A stretch of 64,000 nt of DNA from NCBI RefSeq assembly GCF_963665355.1, contig NZ_OY762229.1, positions 2,480,001 to 2,544,000 of the forward strand. Reading direction: 5' to 3'. The notes under the pieces are model-generated. The model did no database searches. It saw only the letters and a program-made list of their open reading frames with translations, and was not told the origin of the DNA. The first letter of the stretch is position 1. Every line of letters starts with the position of its first letter. Below, in pieces: positions 36,188-44,834 of the stretch. A program made the translations under genes and the position numbers. This stretch comes from an uncultured Desulfobacter sp. (lineage in GTDB: Bacteria > Desulfobacterota > Desulfobacteria > Desulfobacterales > Desulfobacteraceae).

Positions 36188-39100
36188 TCATAAGGGTTTG
36201 AGCAACACCCCGGCTTCCACATTTCTCATGGAATTAAGGGTGGGCCAGACCCCTTCAATGCCCTGGCCATGGACATGAATCAGCCGGTCTGCATTATTGT
36301 CCCAACTCATGTCTGAATAGACCAGATCCCGTTTAACCCTTTTGCACAGGGCTGCTTTGTCATGCCATGTCCGGACCAGCCGGTCAATATGGCGACAGGT
36401 TTCTTCCGCCCGATCCGGGTCGGCAAGGCCGCATCTTAATTTGAGTGTTTCAACAATTTTTCCCACATCGGCAAGCCCGAGATCGAATGATCCGGCCCGG
36501 GTGTTGTTCAAAAGTCCTGGACACCCATGGCGCAGGGCAATGATCACAGCGGCGTGAAGGGCTCTTTCCCGGGCCTGGAAGGTATAGGGGGTGATGCTGG
36601 TGGGCTCCACAAAACGGTAAAAGGATTCGTGGAAGGGTCTGAAATTTTCATAGTGGGACAGGCTTCGGGCCTGGTCCCGGTAGAAATTGATAAAGACCAG
36701 CCCCGGGACAAGGCTTCTTCCCACCCGGGAGCTTGCCTGGATATATTCGGCCACGGTCAGGGGCTGGCCGTTGATCACCATTAATGCCAGGCGGCCCACA
36801 TCAAGGCCCACCGAGATCATGTTGGTGGCAAGGGCGGCGTCAATGCAGCCCTCCCGGGGGCTGGGAATCTCAAGCTGGGCAAAGGTCTGCGCGTTTTCCT
36901 GGGCCGTGGAAATGGAGGTGAGCTGGACAATCCGGGTTAACTCCCGTTGGATTTTTATGCCGTTTTCCCTGGCGTCTTCTTTTATTATTTTTAACCGCTG
37001 GGGGATCTCCGATGTAAACAGGTTGTGGCTGTTTCCCACGCCTTTGAGGCTGCCGTGATACCCCACCAGGGTCCACCAGGCTTCCAGCAGTTCCGGGCCA
37101 TTGATGTGGCCGCTGCCAAACAGGGCCTCGGGGGCTGCCATGAGCGCTGCCGCCAATGGTATCAAAGATTGCCGGGGGGTAAACCCTGGGGCCAGATAGC
37201 CTATATAAAGCCTTCCCGGCCTGACATCCAGGGGAACGGTTCTGGCAAAATATGAATCGTCACAGGTGAGTCCCGGCGGTGGAAATATGGCAACGGACTT
37301 TCCGTAGAGCCTTGATATCTGGTCTTCGGCCCTGCGGATGGTTGCCGTGGACGCCACATATTTGGGCCTGACGCCCAGGCTTATGAGCAGGGTGTCAAGA
37401 CCGGCCTCATAGAGTCCTGCAATGGAGCCAAGTTCCCCAGAAATCAGGTGGAGTTCATCCTGGATAATCAATTCCGGGGGCCGGTTGACGCCTTTGCCGA
37501 AAAAGGCGTTTGTCCGTTCATCCCAGGCCAGGCGGGCAAATTTGTCAATGGTGGCCACAAGGAAGGTCGGGGGCTGCTCATAAAGGGCTTCGTCCACGAT
37601 CTGGCAGGGAAGAGGGCCGTTTTTTTCATAGTCACACCCGGGGTGGGTGCAGCAGAATTGAAACCCCTGGGGCGTAATCTGATAATTGTCCGGGAATTTG
37701 AAAGGGGTTCCGCACCAGGGACATGCTGTGAGTACAAGTTTTCCAGACGGGTTTTCCAAGTCTTCGGCAGATGTTTCAATGAATGTGAGTGCCTTCTTTA
37801 AGGTGTTGGGGGTGGTGGCCTGGCCCACCCACATGCCGATGGTTATGGGATACCGGCCCAAATCCGGACAAGATCTTCGGAGCAGTTCCAGGGCACAGAT
37901 CAGGCGGCAGGCCCGGATAAACTGCTGGGAGGTCAAAAGTCTGAGGGTGTATCTCATGATTACACTGGTGCCGTTGCCCGAAGTCGGGTAGGTCAGGCGC
38001 CTGAAGGCAATGACAAAGGCGGTCAGCCCCAGGTAGGCTTCTGTTTTTCCCCCGCCCGTGGGAAACCAGATCAGATCCACCAGATCCCTGTCCGGGGCAT
38101 CTTCGTTGATCGCAGATTCCAGGGTTGTGAGTATAAAGGCCAGCTGGAAAGGCCGCCACTGAAAGGTCTGTTTTTCACGCGTTTTTCCCTGAATCAGGGC
38201 GCCTTGAACCATCTGGTTGAGCATGGCCTGGTTGGCGGTTTCAAACGCTTTGGCAACCCTGGCGTCCCGGGCAATCCGGGCAATTGCGTTTTTCATCCGT
38301 TCTAAGGCATGGTTCATCCGCCCGACAATTCTTTGGGCCGCGTTTTGTTCCGGGCCTGGAAATAGTGTTATTTGGTTTTCCCGGTCCTTGACCCACTCTT
38401 CATACTCCCAGGAGAACTGGTTCAGATATTCAATGGTTTGTTCCAGGTTTTCAGTGCATGTTGAAAGGATTTCAAGGCTTAAGGCCTTTTGGCTTGAGTC
38501 CTGGGCATCTGCCGTTACATGGGGCACTTCAACCGCGGGCATAAAATCTGTGCGGATTTCCCGGATATGGTCGCGGCCCAGGTCCTGGTTCAGAGTCCAA
38601 TCCACGGCCGCACCATGGCCGACGGCGTAAATATGATGATGCCGGTATCTAAGTTCCAGCTCCTGTTCTTCCTGGTCGAGCAGGGTAAAATCATGGCCGG
38701 GGTAAATCCCCACCATACCCTGATCTATGGTGCAGGATAACTTGGTTTCAAACAGGGCATTGGCGTTTTTTTGTGTATTCCATTTTGCCCCGGAAACGGC
38801 GTTTGATTTCCCAAAGGTCTCTTCAAAGGTAATTCGGGCGGCATTGCTCAGGGTGACGGTGATAATCCAGCCGCCCATGACCGGACGGCATAGCACATCT
38901 ATGATGCCGTGGCCGTCAAGAACTGTTTTCCTGGTTTTTATAATTGCGGTGCGACAGGGCTGACCCTGGGCGGAAAATGCAGATAGCCGGTCTGATAAAC
39001 TGAAATTTAGCGTGTTGTCCAGGCCCTCGGTCAGGGCAGTCCGTTTCCAGCTTATGGGTTTGTTTTCCGCCGATCTGTTGTCTTGGTACCGAACTGCTGA

Positions 39101-39298
39101 ATATTGAATCTGAAGATCAACCACATCGCCTGTGACAAAAAATGAGAAACCCACGGAGGACGGCGGGGTGTATCGCATCTGTTTTTGGGAGATCTTTTCT
39201 GCATCTGGATCGTCATCTTCAAGACCGTCATCCATATCCCCAGGCGATGGATCCGTATCCAAATGAGCGGGATCCACACCGTCGCCGCCATCAATCAC
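36188..39298 (-). CDS. drmA: DrmA-like SF2 helicase of a DISARM-like system
   Basis: A protein of at least 1036 residues (coordinates use the first canonical start, a GTG). Walker A FPTGGGKT is at 412-419, motif II DELH at 614-617 in IIQDELHLISGELG, motif III ASTATI at 649-654, and motif VI QASSRVGR. A zinc finger (CPWCG about 526, CCTHPGC about 549) is inserted between lobes. All this matches DrmA helicases. Upstream of the GTG the frame stays open for 53 codons, encoding WIKTQLTGPAAG and WYASGILFPV, which look like the real DrmA N-terminus, so the true start is probably near 39433-39456 (see findings). It begins right after sixA. Confidence 0.88.
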   Translation of the reverse strand: MIDGGDGVDPAHLDTDPSPGDMDDGLEDDDPDAEKISQKQMRYTPPSSVGFSFFVTGDVVDLQIQYSAVRYQDNRSAENKPISWKRTALTEGLDNTLNFSLSDRLSAFSAQGQPCRTAIIKTRKTVLDGHGIIDVLCRPVMGGWIITVTLSNAARITFEETFGKSNAVSGAKWNTQKNANALFETKLSCTIDQGMVGIYPGHDFTLLDQEEQELELRYRHHHIYAVGHGAAVDWTLNQDLGRDHIREIRTDFMPAVEVPHVTADAQDSSQKALSLEILSTCTENLEQTIEYLNQFSWEYEEWVKDRENQITLFPGPEQNAAQRIVGRMNHALERMKNAIARIARDARVAKAFETANQAMLNQMVQGALIQGKTREKQTFQWRPFQLAFILTTLESAINEDAPDRDLVDLIWFPTGGGKTEAYLGLTAFVIAFRRLTYPTSGNGTSVIMRYTLRLLTSQQFIRACRLICALELLRRSCPDLGRYPITIGMWVGQATTPNTLKKALTFIETSAEDLENPSGKLVLTACPWCGTPFKFPDNYQITPQGFQFCCTHPGCDYEKNGPLPCQIVDEALYEQPPTFLVATIDKFARLAWDERTNAFFGKGVNRPPELIIQDELHLISGELGSIAGLYEAGLDTLLISLGVRPKYVASTATIRRAEDQISRLYGKSVAIFPPPGLTCDDSYFARTVPLDVRPGRLYIGYLAPGFTPRQSLIPLAAALMAAPEALFGSGHINGPELLEAWWTLVGYHGSLKGVGNSHNLFTSEIPQRLKIIKEDARENGIKIQRELTRIVQLTSISTAQENAQTFAQLEIPSPREGCIDAALATNMISVGLDVGRLALMVINGQPLTVAEYIQASSRVGRSLVPGLVFINFYRDQARSLSHYENFRPFHESFYRFVEPTSITPYTFQARERALHAAVIIALRHGCPGLLNNTRAGSFDLGLADVGKIVETLKLRCGLADPDRAEETCRHIDRLVRTWHDKAALCKRVKRDLVYSDMSWDNNADRLIHVHGQGIEGVWPTLNSMRNVEAGVLLKPL

Positions 39299-39457
39299 CG
39301 GGAAAAGGATCCCGGAGGCATACCAGTCAAGGGGATGGATGCCATTTAAAAACTCCTGCTTTCCCGCTGCCGGACCTGTTAACTGTGTTTTGATCCAGCT
39401 GACAAAGTATTTCCTGTATTCTGAATAGTTGATTTCAGTCTCCGGGCTCTTATCATG

Positions 39458-39976
39458 TCACCCTGTGCCAAGATTTTTATTTTTTAACATCTTTGGGGTT
39501 AAAAATTCAGTAAGCCGCATCCTGCCGGGGCCGATGAAATCCCAGGAATCCGCGTCCAGTTCCAGCCGGGCATAGGCGCAGGTGGGCAGCTTTTCTATGG
39601 CTGTGTCTCCCATTTGGTTGCAAAAATCATGAAATGCCGGATTGTGGCCCACGACGACGGCCTGGTTAATGCTTGCGGGCAGATCATTTTGGCAGAATGT
39701 CAAAAGATCGTGGGCACTGAATGTGTATAGTTTTTCTGCCACGGTCCAGGTAAAACAGGCCCCTTCAAGATTGCCGATGATCCTTTCAATGGTTTCCCTG
39801 GCCCGGGTCGCAGGGCTTGTAAAAATGGTGGAGAAATCGCAGCCTGCTTTTGCGATTTCAGGGGCCATGACGGCGCATGCCCGGATGCCCCGCGGGGCCA
39901 GGGGCCTGTCAATGTCTGCAAGGGTTTCATCCTTCCAGCTGGATTTGGCATGGCGGATCAGGTGAAGTGTTTTCAT
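39458..39976 (-). CDS. sixA: Phosphohistidine phosphatase SixA-type
   Basis: A 172-residue histidine phosphatase. The catalytic LIRHAKSSWKDE motif (H8) starts the protein, followed by ADIDRPLAPRGIRACAVMAP, the T-S-P-A-T-R-A-R-E-T stretch, and VVVGHNPAFHDF with the second histidine. It removes phosphate from histidine residues of phosphotransfer proteins. Its stop is one base before an ATG that could begin drmA, so it may share a transcript with the defence genes, although it is a common stand-alone gene. Confidence 0.92.
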   Translation of the reverse strand: MKTLHLIRHAKSSWKDETLADIDRPLAPRGIRACAVMAPEIAKAGCDFSTIFTSPATRARETIERIIGNLEGACFTWTVAEKLYTFSAHDLLTFCQNDLPASINQAVVVGHNPAFHDFCNQMGDTAIEKLPTCAYARLELDADSWDFIGPGRMRLTEFLTPKMLKNKNLGTG

Positions 39977-40030
39977 GGCTTAAATAGGTTCTTGGGAAAT
40001 ATGCCGCAAAATTATAGGGTGTCCTGACCA

Positions 40031-40258
40031 CTATGTGACTTTTCCAGGATCGCACAACCGTTTGGGGTTATTTGATAATCGTTTGCATTTCTGGCATGAG
40101 TAGATCAGTTTTTTCATGACCGGTTTGCAAACCTGCTTGGCTTCGGTGGATGATGCGCCGCAATTTTTGCAGACAAATGCCTTTGAAACATCAGATGATT
40201 TGCGCAGATGATTTTTTTTATCTTTACATGCCTTACAGGCTCGAATCTTTTTTCCCAT
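40031..40258 (-). CDS. Small zinc-ribbon protein
   Basis: A 75-residue basic protein starting MGKKIRACKACKDKKNHLRK. Cysteine pairs CKAC, CKNC and CQKC are spread along the chain, suggesting one or two zinc ribbons, and lysine is abundant. No family was recognised; nucleic acid binding is plausible but unproven. It lies upstream of sixA on the same strand. Confidence 0.6.
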   Translation of the reverse strand: MGKKIRACKACKDKKNHLRKSSDVSKAFVCKNCGASSTEAKQVCKPVMKKLIYSCQKCKRLSNNPKRLCDPGKVT

Positions 40259-40373
40259 ATCGCATCCCTGCCTTTCAAGTGAAATGTCCGGTTAATATCT
40301 TTAAGATAGCACAGATTTCACAAAGGTCAATTGGGTCCCGCCCGGTGGGTCCCTCCACCCGCTATCCGGCAGG

Positions 40374-41153
40374 CTATGCTTTTAATTCTTCCGGGATCGT
40401 GCACACCGGAATCGGTTCCATTTTATGGCGGTTGGCCCGGTTGAATTTTTTGTATACCCCCAGGATCTGTTTCTGATGGTCTGTTATCGCCTGGCTTTTG
40501 TCTCCGGCTTCATAGGCCATGGCCCATTCCAGCTCTTCATAGGATGCGCCGATCTGGCTTTCGTCCGTGCGGTTATCATCCCACAAGCCGTCGGTGGGCC
40601 GGGCCGAAAGGATATCCTGGCTCACGCCAAGGTACCGGCCCAGGGCATACACCTGGGTTTTCATCAGATCTGCAATGGGGGAGATGTCCACACCGCCGTC
40701 CCCGTATTTGGTATAAAATCCCACGCCGAAATCTTCAACCTTATTGCCGGTACCGGCCACAAGCATTCTGTGGTGGGAGGCAAATGCATACAGGGTGGTC
40801 ATGCGAAGCCTGGCCCGGGTATTGGCCATGGTCAGGCCATCCTGAATGTCCGGGGGCAGGGTGGTTTTGACCTGTTCAAACACAGGCGTCAGGTTTACAT
40901 CGTGGCCCGTGACATTGTCATGGGTTTCACAAAGCCATGCAATGTGTTCGCTGGACCGGGAGACCTGGTCCGACGCCTGGTGGATCGGCATGTTCAGGAC
41001 AATCACAGGGTGGCCGGTCCTTGCACATAGCGTTGATGTGACAGCAGAATCAATCCCGCCGGACACACCCACGGTGAACCCTTTTAATCCGGATAGTTGT
41101 AAATAGTCTTTCAGCCAGTTGATGATGTGGGCAGCTACTTTTTCTGCATTCAT
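40374..41153 (-). CDS. nadE: NH3-dependent NAD+ synthetase NadE
   Basis: A protein of about 259 residues beginning MNAEKVAAHIINWLKDYLQL. The start at 41153 gives an ATGA overlap with the upstream methyltransferase gene. The P-loop SGGIDSAVTSTLC (VGVSGGIDSA) is the pyrophosphatase signature. VAGTGNKVEDFGVGFYTKYG and DISPIADLMKTQVYALG are typical NadE motifs. It amidates deamido-NAD with ammonia to finish NAD synthesis; no glutaminase domain is present. Confidence 0.94.
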   Translation of the reverse strand: MNAEKVAAHIINWLKDYLQLSGLKGFTVGVSGGIDSAVTSTLCARTGHPVIVLNMPIHQASDQVSRSSEHIAWLCETHDNVTGHDVNLTPVFEQVKTTLPPDIQDGLTMANTRARLRMTTLYAFASHHRMLVAGTGNKVEDFGVGFYTKYGDGGVDISPIADLMKTQVYALGRYLGVSQDILSARPTDGLWDDNRTDESQIGASYEELEWAMAYEAGDKSQAITDHQKQILGVYKKFNRANRHKMEPIPVCTIPEELKA

Positions 41154-41743
41154 ATTCTTTCCTCGCGTGCATGGGGTGCTTGGGTTTCCAAATCCCGGCA
41201 TCCAAACTGCCGGGCGTATTCGTACAGAATAATGGAGGCGGCAACGCTGACATTCAGACTTTGGGAGCGTCCGTATTGGGGGATGGTCAGTCGTTTTAGC
41301 TCTGGGAACAGGCCCGGTTCAAAGCTCAGACCAAACTCTTCGTGGCCGAATACAAAGGCGCTTTTTACAGGCAGGTCCACATCCATGACAGGTTTGCCCT
41401 GGCCAGGTTCAAGTATGAAGGGGGTGTATCCCCTTTCAAGGAGCTGGGCGTAACAGGAGATGAACCGGTTGTGGAATTTTGCCGGAACATATTTAAATGC
41501 TCCCCTGGCAGGTGCCGGGTCAAAGAAATCTGTGCCAATGAGATGAACCTCATGGCAGCCAAATGCTTCGGAACTTCTGAATATCTTGCCGATGTTAAAG
41601 GTGGGTTTCAGGCCGTCCAGAACAATGATGCATTTGTGAATGCCCGGTGTGGCCAGGCGGTTTTTATTCCGGTGGCGGCGAAATCGGCGCCTTGCCTCTT
41701 CCTTTGCCTCCTTGATCAGCATTCTTGCTTTGTAAGAGCCCAT
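41150..41743 (-). CDS. TrmH/SpoU-family RNA methyltransferase
   Basis: A protein of about 197 residues starting MGSYKARMLIKEAKEEARRR; GGAAGAAAGAG upstream supports this ATG over an in-frame TTG at 41758. The SPOUT knot motifs are present: LDGLKPTFNIGKIFRSSEAF (motif 1, with Asn-Ile-Gly), FVFGHEEFGLS (motif 2) and LTIPQYGRSQSLNVSVAASI (motif 3). It should 2'-O-methylate a tRNA or rRNA ribose; the site is unknown. It overlaps nadE by four bases. Confidence 0.9.
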   Translation of the reverse strand: MGSYKARMLIKEAKEEARRRFRRHRNKNRLATPGIHKCIIVLDGLKPTFNIGKIFRSSEAFGCHEVHLIGTDFFDPAPARGAFKYVPAKFHNRFISCYAQLLERGYTPFILEPGQGKPVMDVDLPVKSAFVFGHEEFGLSFEPGLFPELKRLTIPQYGRSQSLNVSVAASIILYEYARQFGCRDLETQAPHAREERI

Positions 41744-41817
41744 TACTCTTTCTTCCAATTAAAATTCAAGTGTTTTTATACACCCTTGCTGTGGAAATTG
41801 CAAAATTGCAAAAAAAA

Positions 41818-42237
41818 TTAATTGTGTTGCAATACCATCATGGTCAGGCGGGATGTGCAGATCAGTTCCTCTTTATCATTTTTAATGTCTATGTCCCATA
41901 CCTGGGTGGTTCGCCCTAAATGCAATGGTACGGCCCGGCCTGTGACCCGGCCCCGGGATATACTTTTAATGTGATTGGCTTTGATTTCAAGGCCTACGGC
42001 GTAATATCCGTCATCAATGGTCATTAACGCGGCACAGCTGCCAAGGGTTTCGGCCAGGGCTGCCGAGGCACCGCCGTGGAGAATGCCCATGGGCTGGTGG
42101 GTACGGTTGTCCACGGGCATGGATGCGGTCAGAAAGTCCTCCCCTTTTTCTTCAAAAACAATATCCAGGTGGCTCATCAGCGTATTTGCCCTGAACTGGT
42201 TCATATCATCAATGGTGAACTCTTTTTTCCAGATCAT
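41818..42237 (-). CDS. PaaI-type hotdog-fold thioesterase
   Basis: A 139-residue single hotdog domain. The family motif is TASMPVDNRTHQPMGILHGGASAALAETLGS, with the catalytic Glu and the HGG loop, followed by LEIKANHIKSISRGRVTGRA. It resembles 1,4-dihydroxy-2-naphthoyl-CoA thioesterases (MenI/YdiI) and PaaI; substrate choice cannot be settled. It stands alone on the minus strand. Confidence 0.9.
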   Translation of the reverse strand: MIWKKEFTIDDMNQFRANTLMSHLDIVFEEKGEDFLTASMPVDNRTHQPMGILHGGASAALAETLGSCAALMTIDDGYYAVGLEIKANHIKSISRGRVTGRAVPLHLGRTTQVWDIDIKNDKEELICTSRLTMMVLQHN

Positions 42238-42428
42238 GTTTTGTCCTTAATTTCTTTATCCTGATTTGGTATAAACGGTTTCGGGCCGAATGTTTTGTAT
42301 CGCTTGTGCCATTTTTCCGGTGCCAAGCGGGTCTCGCCGCGTGCGTTAATACATATTGGATTTGGATGAACTTTGCAATAATGGCTGATGTATATCTGCA
42401 AAAACAAAATTTAAGGTGAGGTGAAACC

Positions 42429-42734
42429 ATGAAAGTTCTTATTGATTTATGTTTGGTTCCCCTTGGCGGGGGAATGTCCTTGTCAAAATATGTGGCGGCA
42501 TGTCATGAGATCATAAAAGCCGCAGGTCTGAAGCATCAGCTGCACGCCAACGGTACAAATATAGAAGGAGATTATGACCTGGTATTCCAGACCGTGAAAA
42601 AATGCCATGAACGGGTCCATGAAATGGGTGCACCGCGGATTCATACCAATATAAAAATGGGAACAAGAACAGATCGCTCCCAGACCATGGCTGATAAAAT
42701 GGACAGTGTTACCCAAAAACTATCGAAATCCTGA
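42429..42734 (+). CDS. MTH1187-family thiamine-binding protein
   Basis: A 101-residue protein of the DUF77/thiamine-binding family, beginning MKVLIDLCLVPLGGGMSLSK with the LVPLG opening typical of the fold, HANGTNIEGDYDLVFQTVKK and the final APRIHTNIKMGTRTDR. Relatives bind thiamine; physiological role unknown. GGTGAGGTG precedes the start. The following 250 bases to the aldolase gene hold no convincing gene. Confidence 0.88.
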   Translation: MKVLIDLCLVPLGGGMSLSKYVAACHEIIKAAGLKHQLHANGTNIEGDYDLVFQTVKKCHERVHEMGAPRIHTNIKMGTRTDRSQTMADKMDSVTQKLSKS

Positions 42735-42983
42735 AAAGAAATCTTTTTGTGATTTTCAAATCCCTTTGGATGGGATATTGTTAAACACTCGCATTGCATT
42801 TGGGATTATATTTTTCTTTTTGTTCCTGCGTTTGTTTCTGGGCGGTTCAGGGGATGCGATTTTCTGCCTGGTTATTTTTTTTCTTTCCTTATGCAATTCT
42901 GACAATCTCGTGACAAAAATAATTGACAAAGATGTCTAAAGAATCGACTTGCCCAATGAAGCCACTTAATAAGGAGATGTGTC

Positions 42984-44015
42984 ATGCCAATCGTTAACTA
43001 TGAGCAATATTGCCGGATGCTGGATAACGCCAAACAGAACAAGTTTGCATACCCGGCCATTAACACGACCTCAAGCGAAACCATTAATGCCGCGCTTTTG
43101 GCATTCAAGGAAGCCAACAGTGATGGAATTATCCAGGTTTCCACCGGAGGGGGAAGCTTTGCCTCGGGCCTGGGGGTGGGGCAATCGTATAAAGGTGCCA
43201 TTGCCCTGGCTGAATTTGCCCATTCCATGGCCGCCTCTTATGATGTCAATATTGCTCTGCACACGGATCACTGCCACCCTGAATATGTGGAATCCTTTTT
43301 AATGCCCTTGATTGAAGAGACGGCAAAACGCCGTGCTAAAGGCCTGTCCAACCTTTTCAGTTCCCACATGTACGACGGATCTGCCCTGCCCATGGCCGAA
43401 AATATTGCTGCGTCTAAAAAGATTATGGCGGATTGTGTGGCCAATGACCTGATTCTGGAAATTGAAACCGGCGTTGTCGGCGGCGAAGAAGACGGGCATG
43501 ATACCTCGGGAGTGAAAAAAGAAAAACTGTATACAACACCTGAGGATATGGTGCTGGCCGCAAAGGAACTGGGATCCATGGGCCGCTTTCTTCTGGCTGC
43601 AACCTTCGGCAATGTGCACGGGGTGTACAAACCGGGCAATGTGGTGCTCAAACCCCAAATATTGAAAAACGGTCAGGAGGCCGTGGCCAAAGCGCTTGGC
43701 AAGAACACCCGGCTGGATCTTGTATTCCATGGGGGGTCGGGTTCCGAGTTAAAAGACATCCATGAGGCCCTGGATTACGGGGTGGTTAAAATGAATGTGG
43801 ATACAGACACCCAGTACGCCTATACCCGGCCTGTGGTGGATCATATGATGAAAAATTATGACGGTGTGCTCAAAATTGAAGGAGAGGTGGGGAACAAAAA
43901 GGTATACGATCCTCGCTCCTGGGGCAAAAAAGCCGAGCGGGGCATGGCTGATCGGATCATGCAGGCATGCCGGGACTTAAGGTCCGAAGGCACATCACTT
44001 GGTAAAAATATTTGA
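42984..44015 (+). CDS. fbaA: Class II fructose-bisphosphate aldolase
   Basis: A 343-residue zinc-dependent aldolase. The metal motif VNIALHTDHCHPEYVESFL carries the catalytic Asp and zinc His; EIETGVVGGEEDG is the second signature, FGNVHGVYKPGN holds another zinc His, and LVFHGGSGSELKDIHEAL and VVKMNVDTDTQYAYT bind the phosphate. It splits or forms fructose 1,6-bisphosphate in glycolysis and gluconeogenesis. The start is MPIVNYEQYCRML after AAGGAGATG. Confidence 0.95.
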   Translation: MPIVNYEQYCRMLDNAKQNKFAYPAINTTSSETINAALLAFKEANSDGIIQVSTGGGSFASGLGVGQSYKGAIALAEFAHSMAASYDVNIALHTDHCHPEYVESFLMPLIEETAKRRAKGLSNLFSSHMYDGSALPMAENIAASKKIMADCVANDLILEIETGVVGGEEDGHDTSGVKKEKLYTTPEDMVLAAKELGSMGRFLLAATFGNVHGVYKPGNVVLKPQILKNGQEAVAKALGKNTRLDLVFHGGSGSELKDIHEALDYGVVKMNVDTDTQYAYTRPVVDHMMKNYDGVLKIEGEVGNKKVYDPRSWGKKAERGMADRIMQACRDLRSEGTSLGKNI

Positions 44016-44220
44016 GCAATGCCCGTGATTTAAATTCTAAATGATCATGTCCGATTGTCTGGATAATGTTCTTGACATTTTATGTCTTTCCTGTATGATG
44101 CGAAAAATACATGTTTTGAATATGTATGTGTTCCTTCCTTAAGGTGTATTCCAAGGTTTCATGTGATTACCCCCCAAAGTTAGAAGCAAATTTTTATTTT
44201 TTATTTAGGAGACTGCCAAC

Positions 44221-44424
44221 ATGGCAAATGGTACCGTAAAGTGGTTCAGCGAGACTAAAGGTTTTGGATTTATCGCAGTTGAAGATGGTGGAAACGATGT
44301 CTTTGTGCATCATTCAGGCATTAACATGCAAGGTTTTAAAACCCTGCATGAAGGTGATCGGGTGAAATTTGATATTGAGCAGGGTCCCAAGGGGCCGTCT
44401 GCTACAAATGTCACAATGTCTTAG
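44221..44424 (+). CDS. csp: Cold-shock protein of the CspA family
   Basis: A 67-residue cold-shock domain protein. RNP1 is KGFGFIAVE and RNP2 VFVHHSGI, with [14 protein letters not shown] and the closing [10 protein letters not shown]. It binds single-stranded RNA or DNA and melts RNA structure. A 5' untranslated region of about 200 bases precedes it, as is common for cold-regulated csp mRNAs. TTTAGGAG lies ten bases before the ATG. Confidence 0.96.
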   Translation: MANGTVKWFSETKGFGFIAVEDGGNDVFVHHSGINMQGFKTLHEGDRVKFDIEQGPKGPSATNVTMS

Positions 44425-44834
44425 CAGACCACTTTTTTTATCTGCCGTGAGCCGATCTGATCTTTAGGATTGGGGAACGGTTGTTGGCAGACCATGGAAG
44501 GGATACCCCAAAAACAGCAGTACCTCTTTCATTGAAACAGTCATAAAAGCCCCTGGGGATTATATTCCCAGGGGCTTTTTGTGTTTTTGCTGTTTATTTT
44601 TCACGATGAATAACGAGTCCCTGACATCAATTTTTATGTGATCTTCCCAAATTCAATGATGGTCTTATAATTACCCTGAGAAAGGCGTGTGGATATATTG
44701 GAGACTGTCTTGCCCCACAATTTATGATATCATAAATCGGTGTTTTGGCTTTTGTAAGTTTTTTCCGGATGGTATACGCTTTGCCTGTGATCCTGCCAAA
44801 GGCCCATGTCAGATGGATTAATCAGGAGGATGAA
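44425..44834 (+). other. Gene-free stretch after csp
   Basis: About 410 bases contain a strong terminator at 44545-44583 and the leader of the SH3-domain protein gene. No gene is supported; an in-frame extension from 44745 into the next CDS lacks coding features. The 120 bases between csp and the terminator may be a long 3' untranslated region. Confidence 0.6.
44545..44583 (+). terminator. Intrinsic terminator downstream of csp
   Basis: A stem of about 14 base pairs (AAAAGCCCCTGGGGA paired with TCCCAGGGGCTTTT) with a 6-base loop is followed by T-rich sequence. It ends the cold-shock transcript and would work in both directions. Confidence 0.92.

Noticed and set aside
39300..39460. Selenocysteine read-through joining SixA to DrmA, since only a TGA separates them in frame
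   Set aside because: SixA ends at a normal length and no convincing selenocysteine hairpin follows the TGA; a separate drmA start is simpler.
42744..42759. A 16-bp match (TTTTTGTGATTTTCAA) to about 61800, resembling a CRP half-site
   Set aside because: The second half-site is missing in both places, and the AT-rich sequence could match by chance.
42706..42939. Plus-strand ORF of 77 codons with a hydrophobic stretch after the thiamine-binding gene
   Set aside because: It overlaps the end of the thiamine-binding gene in another frame, has no ribosome binding site, and its composition is that of AT-rich intergenic DNA.
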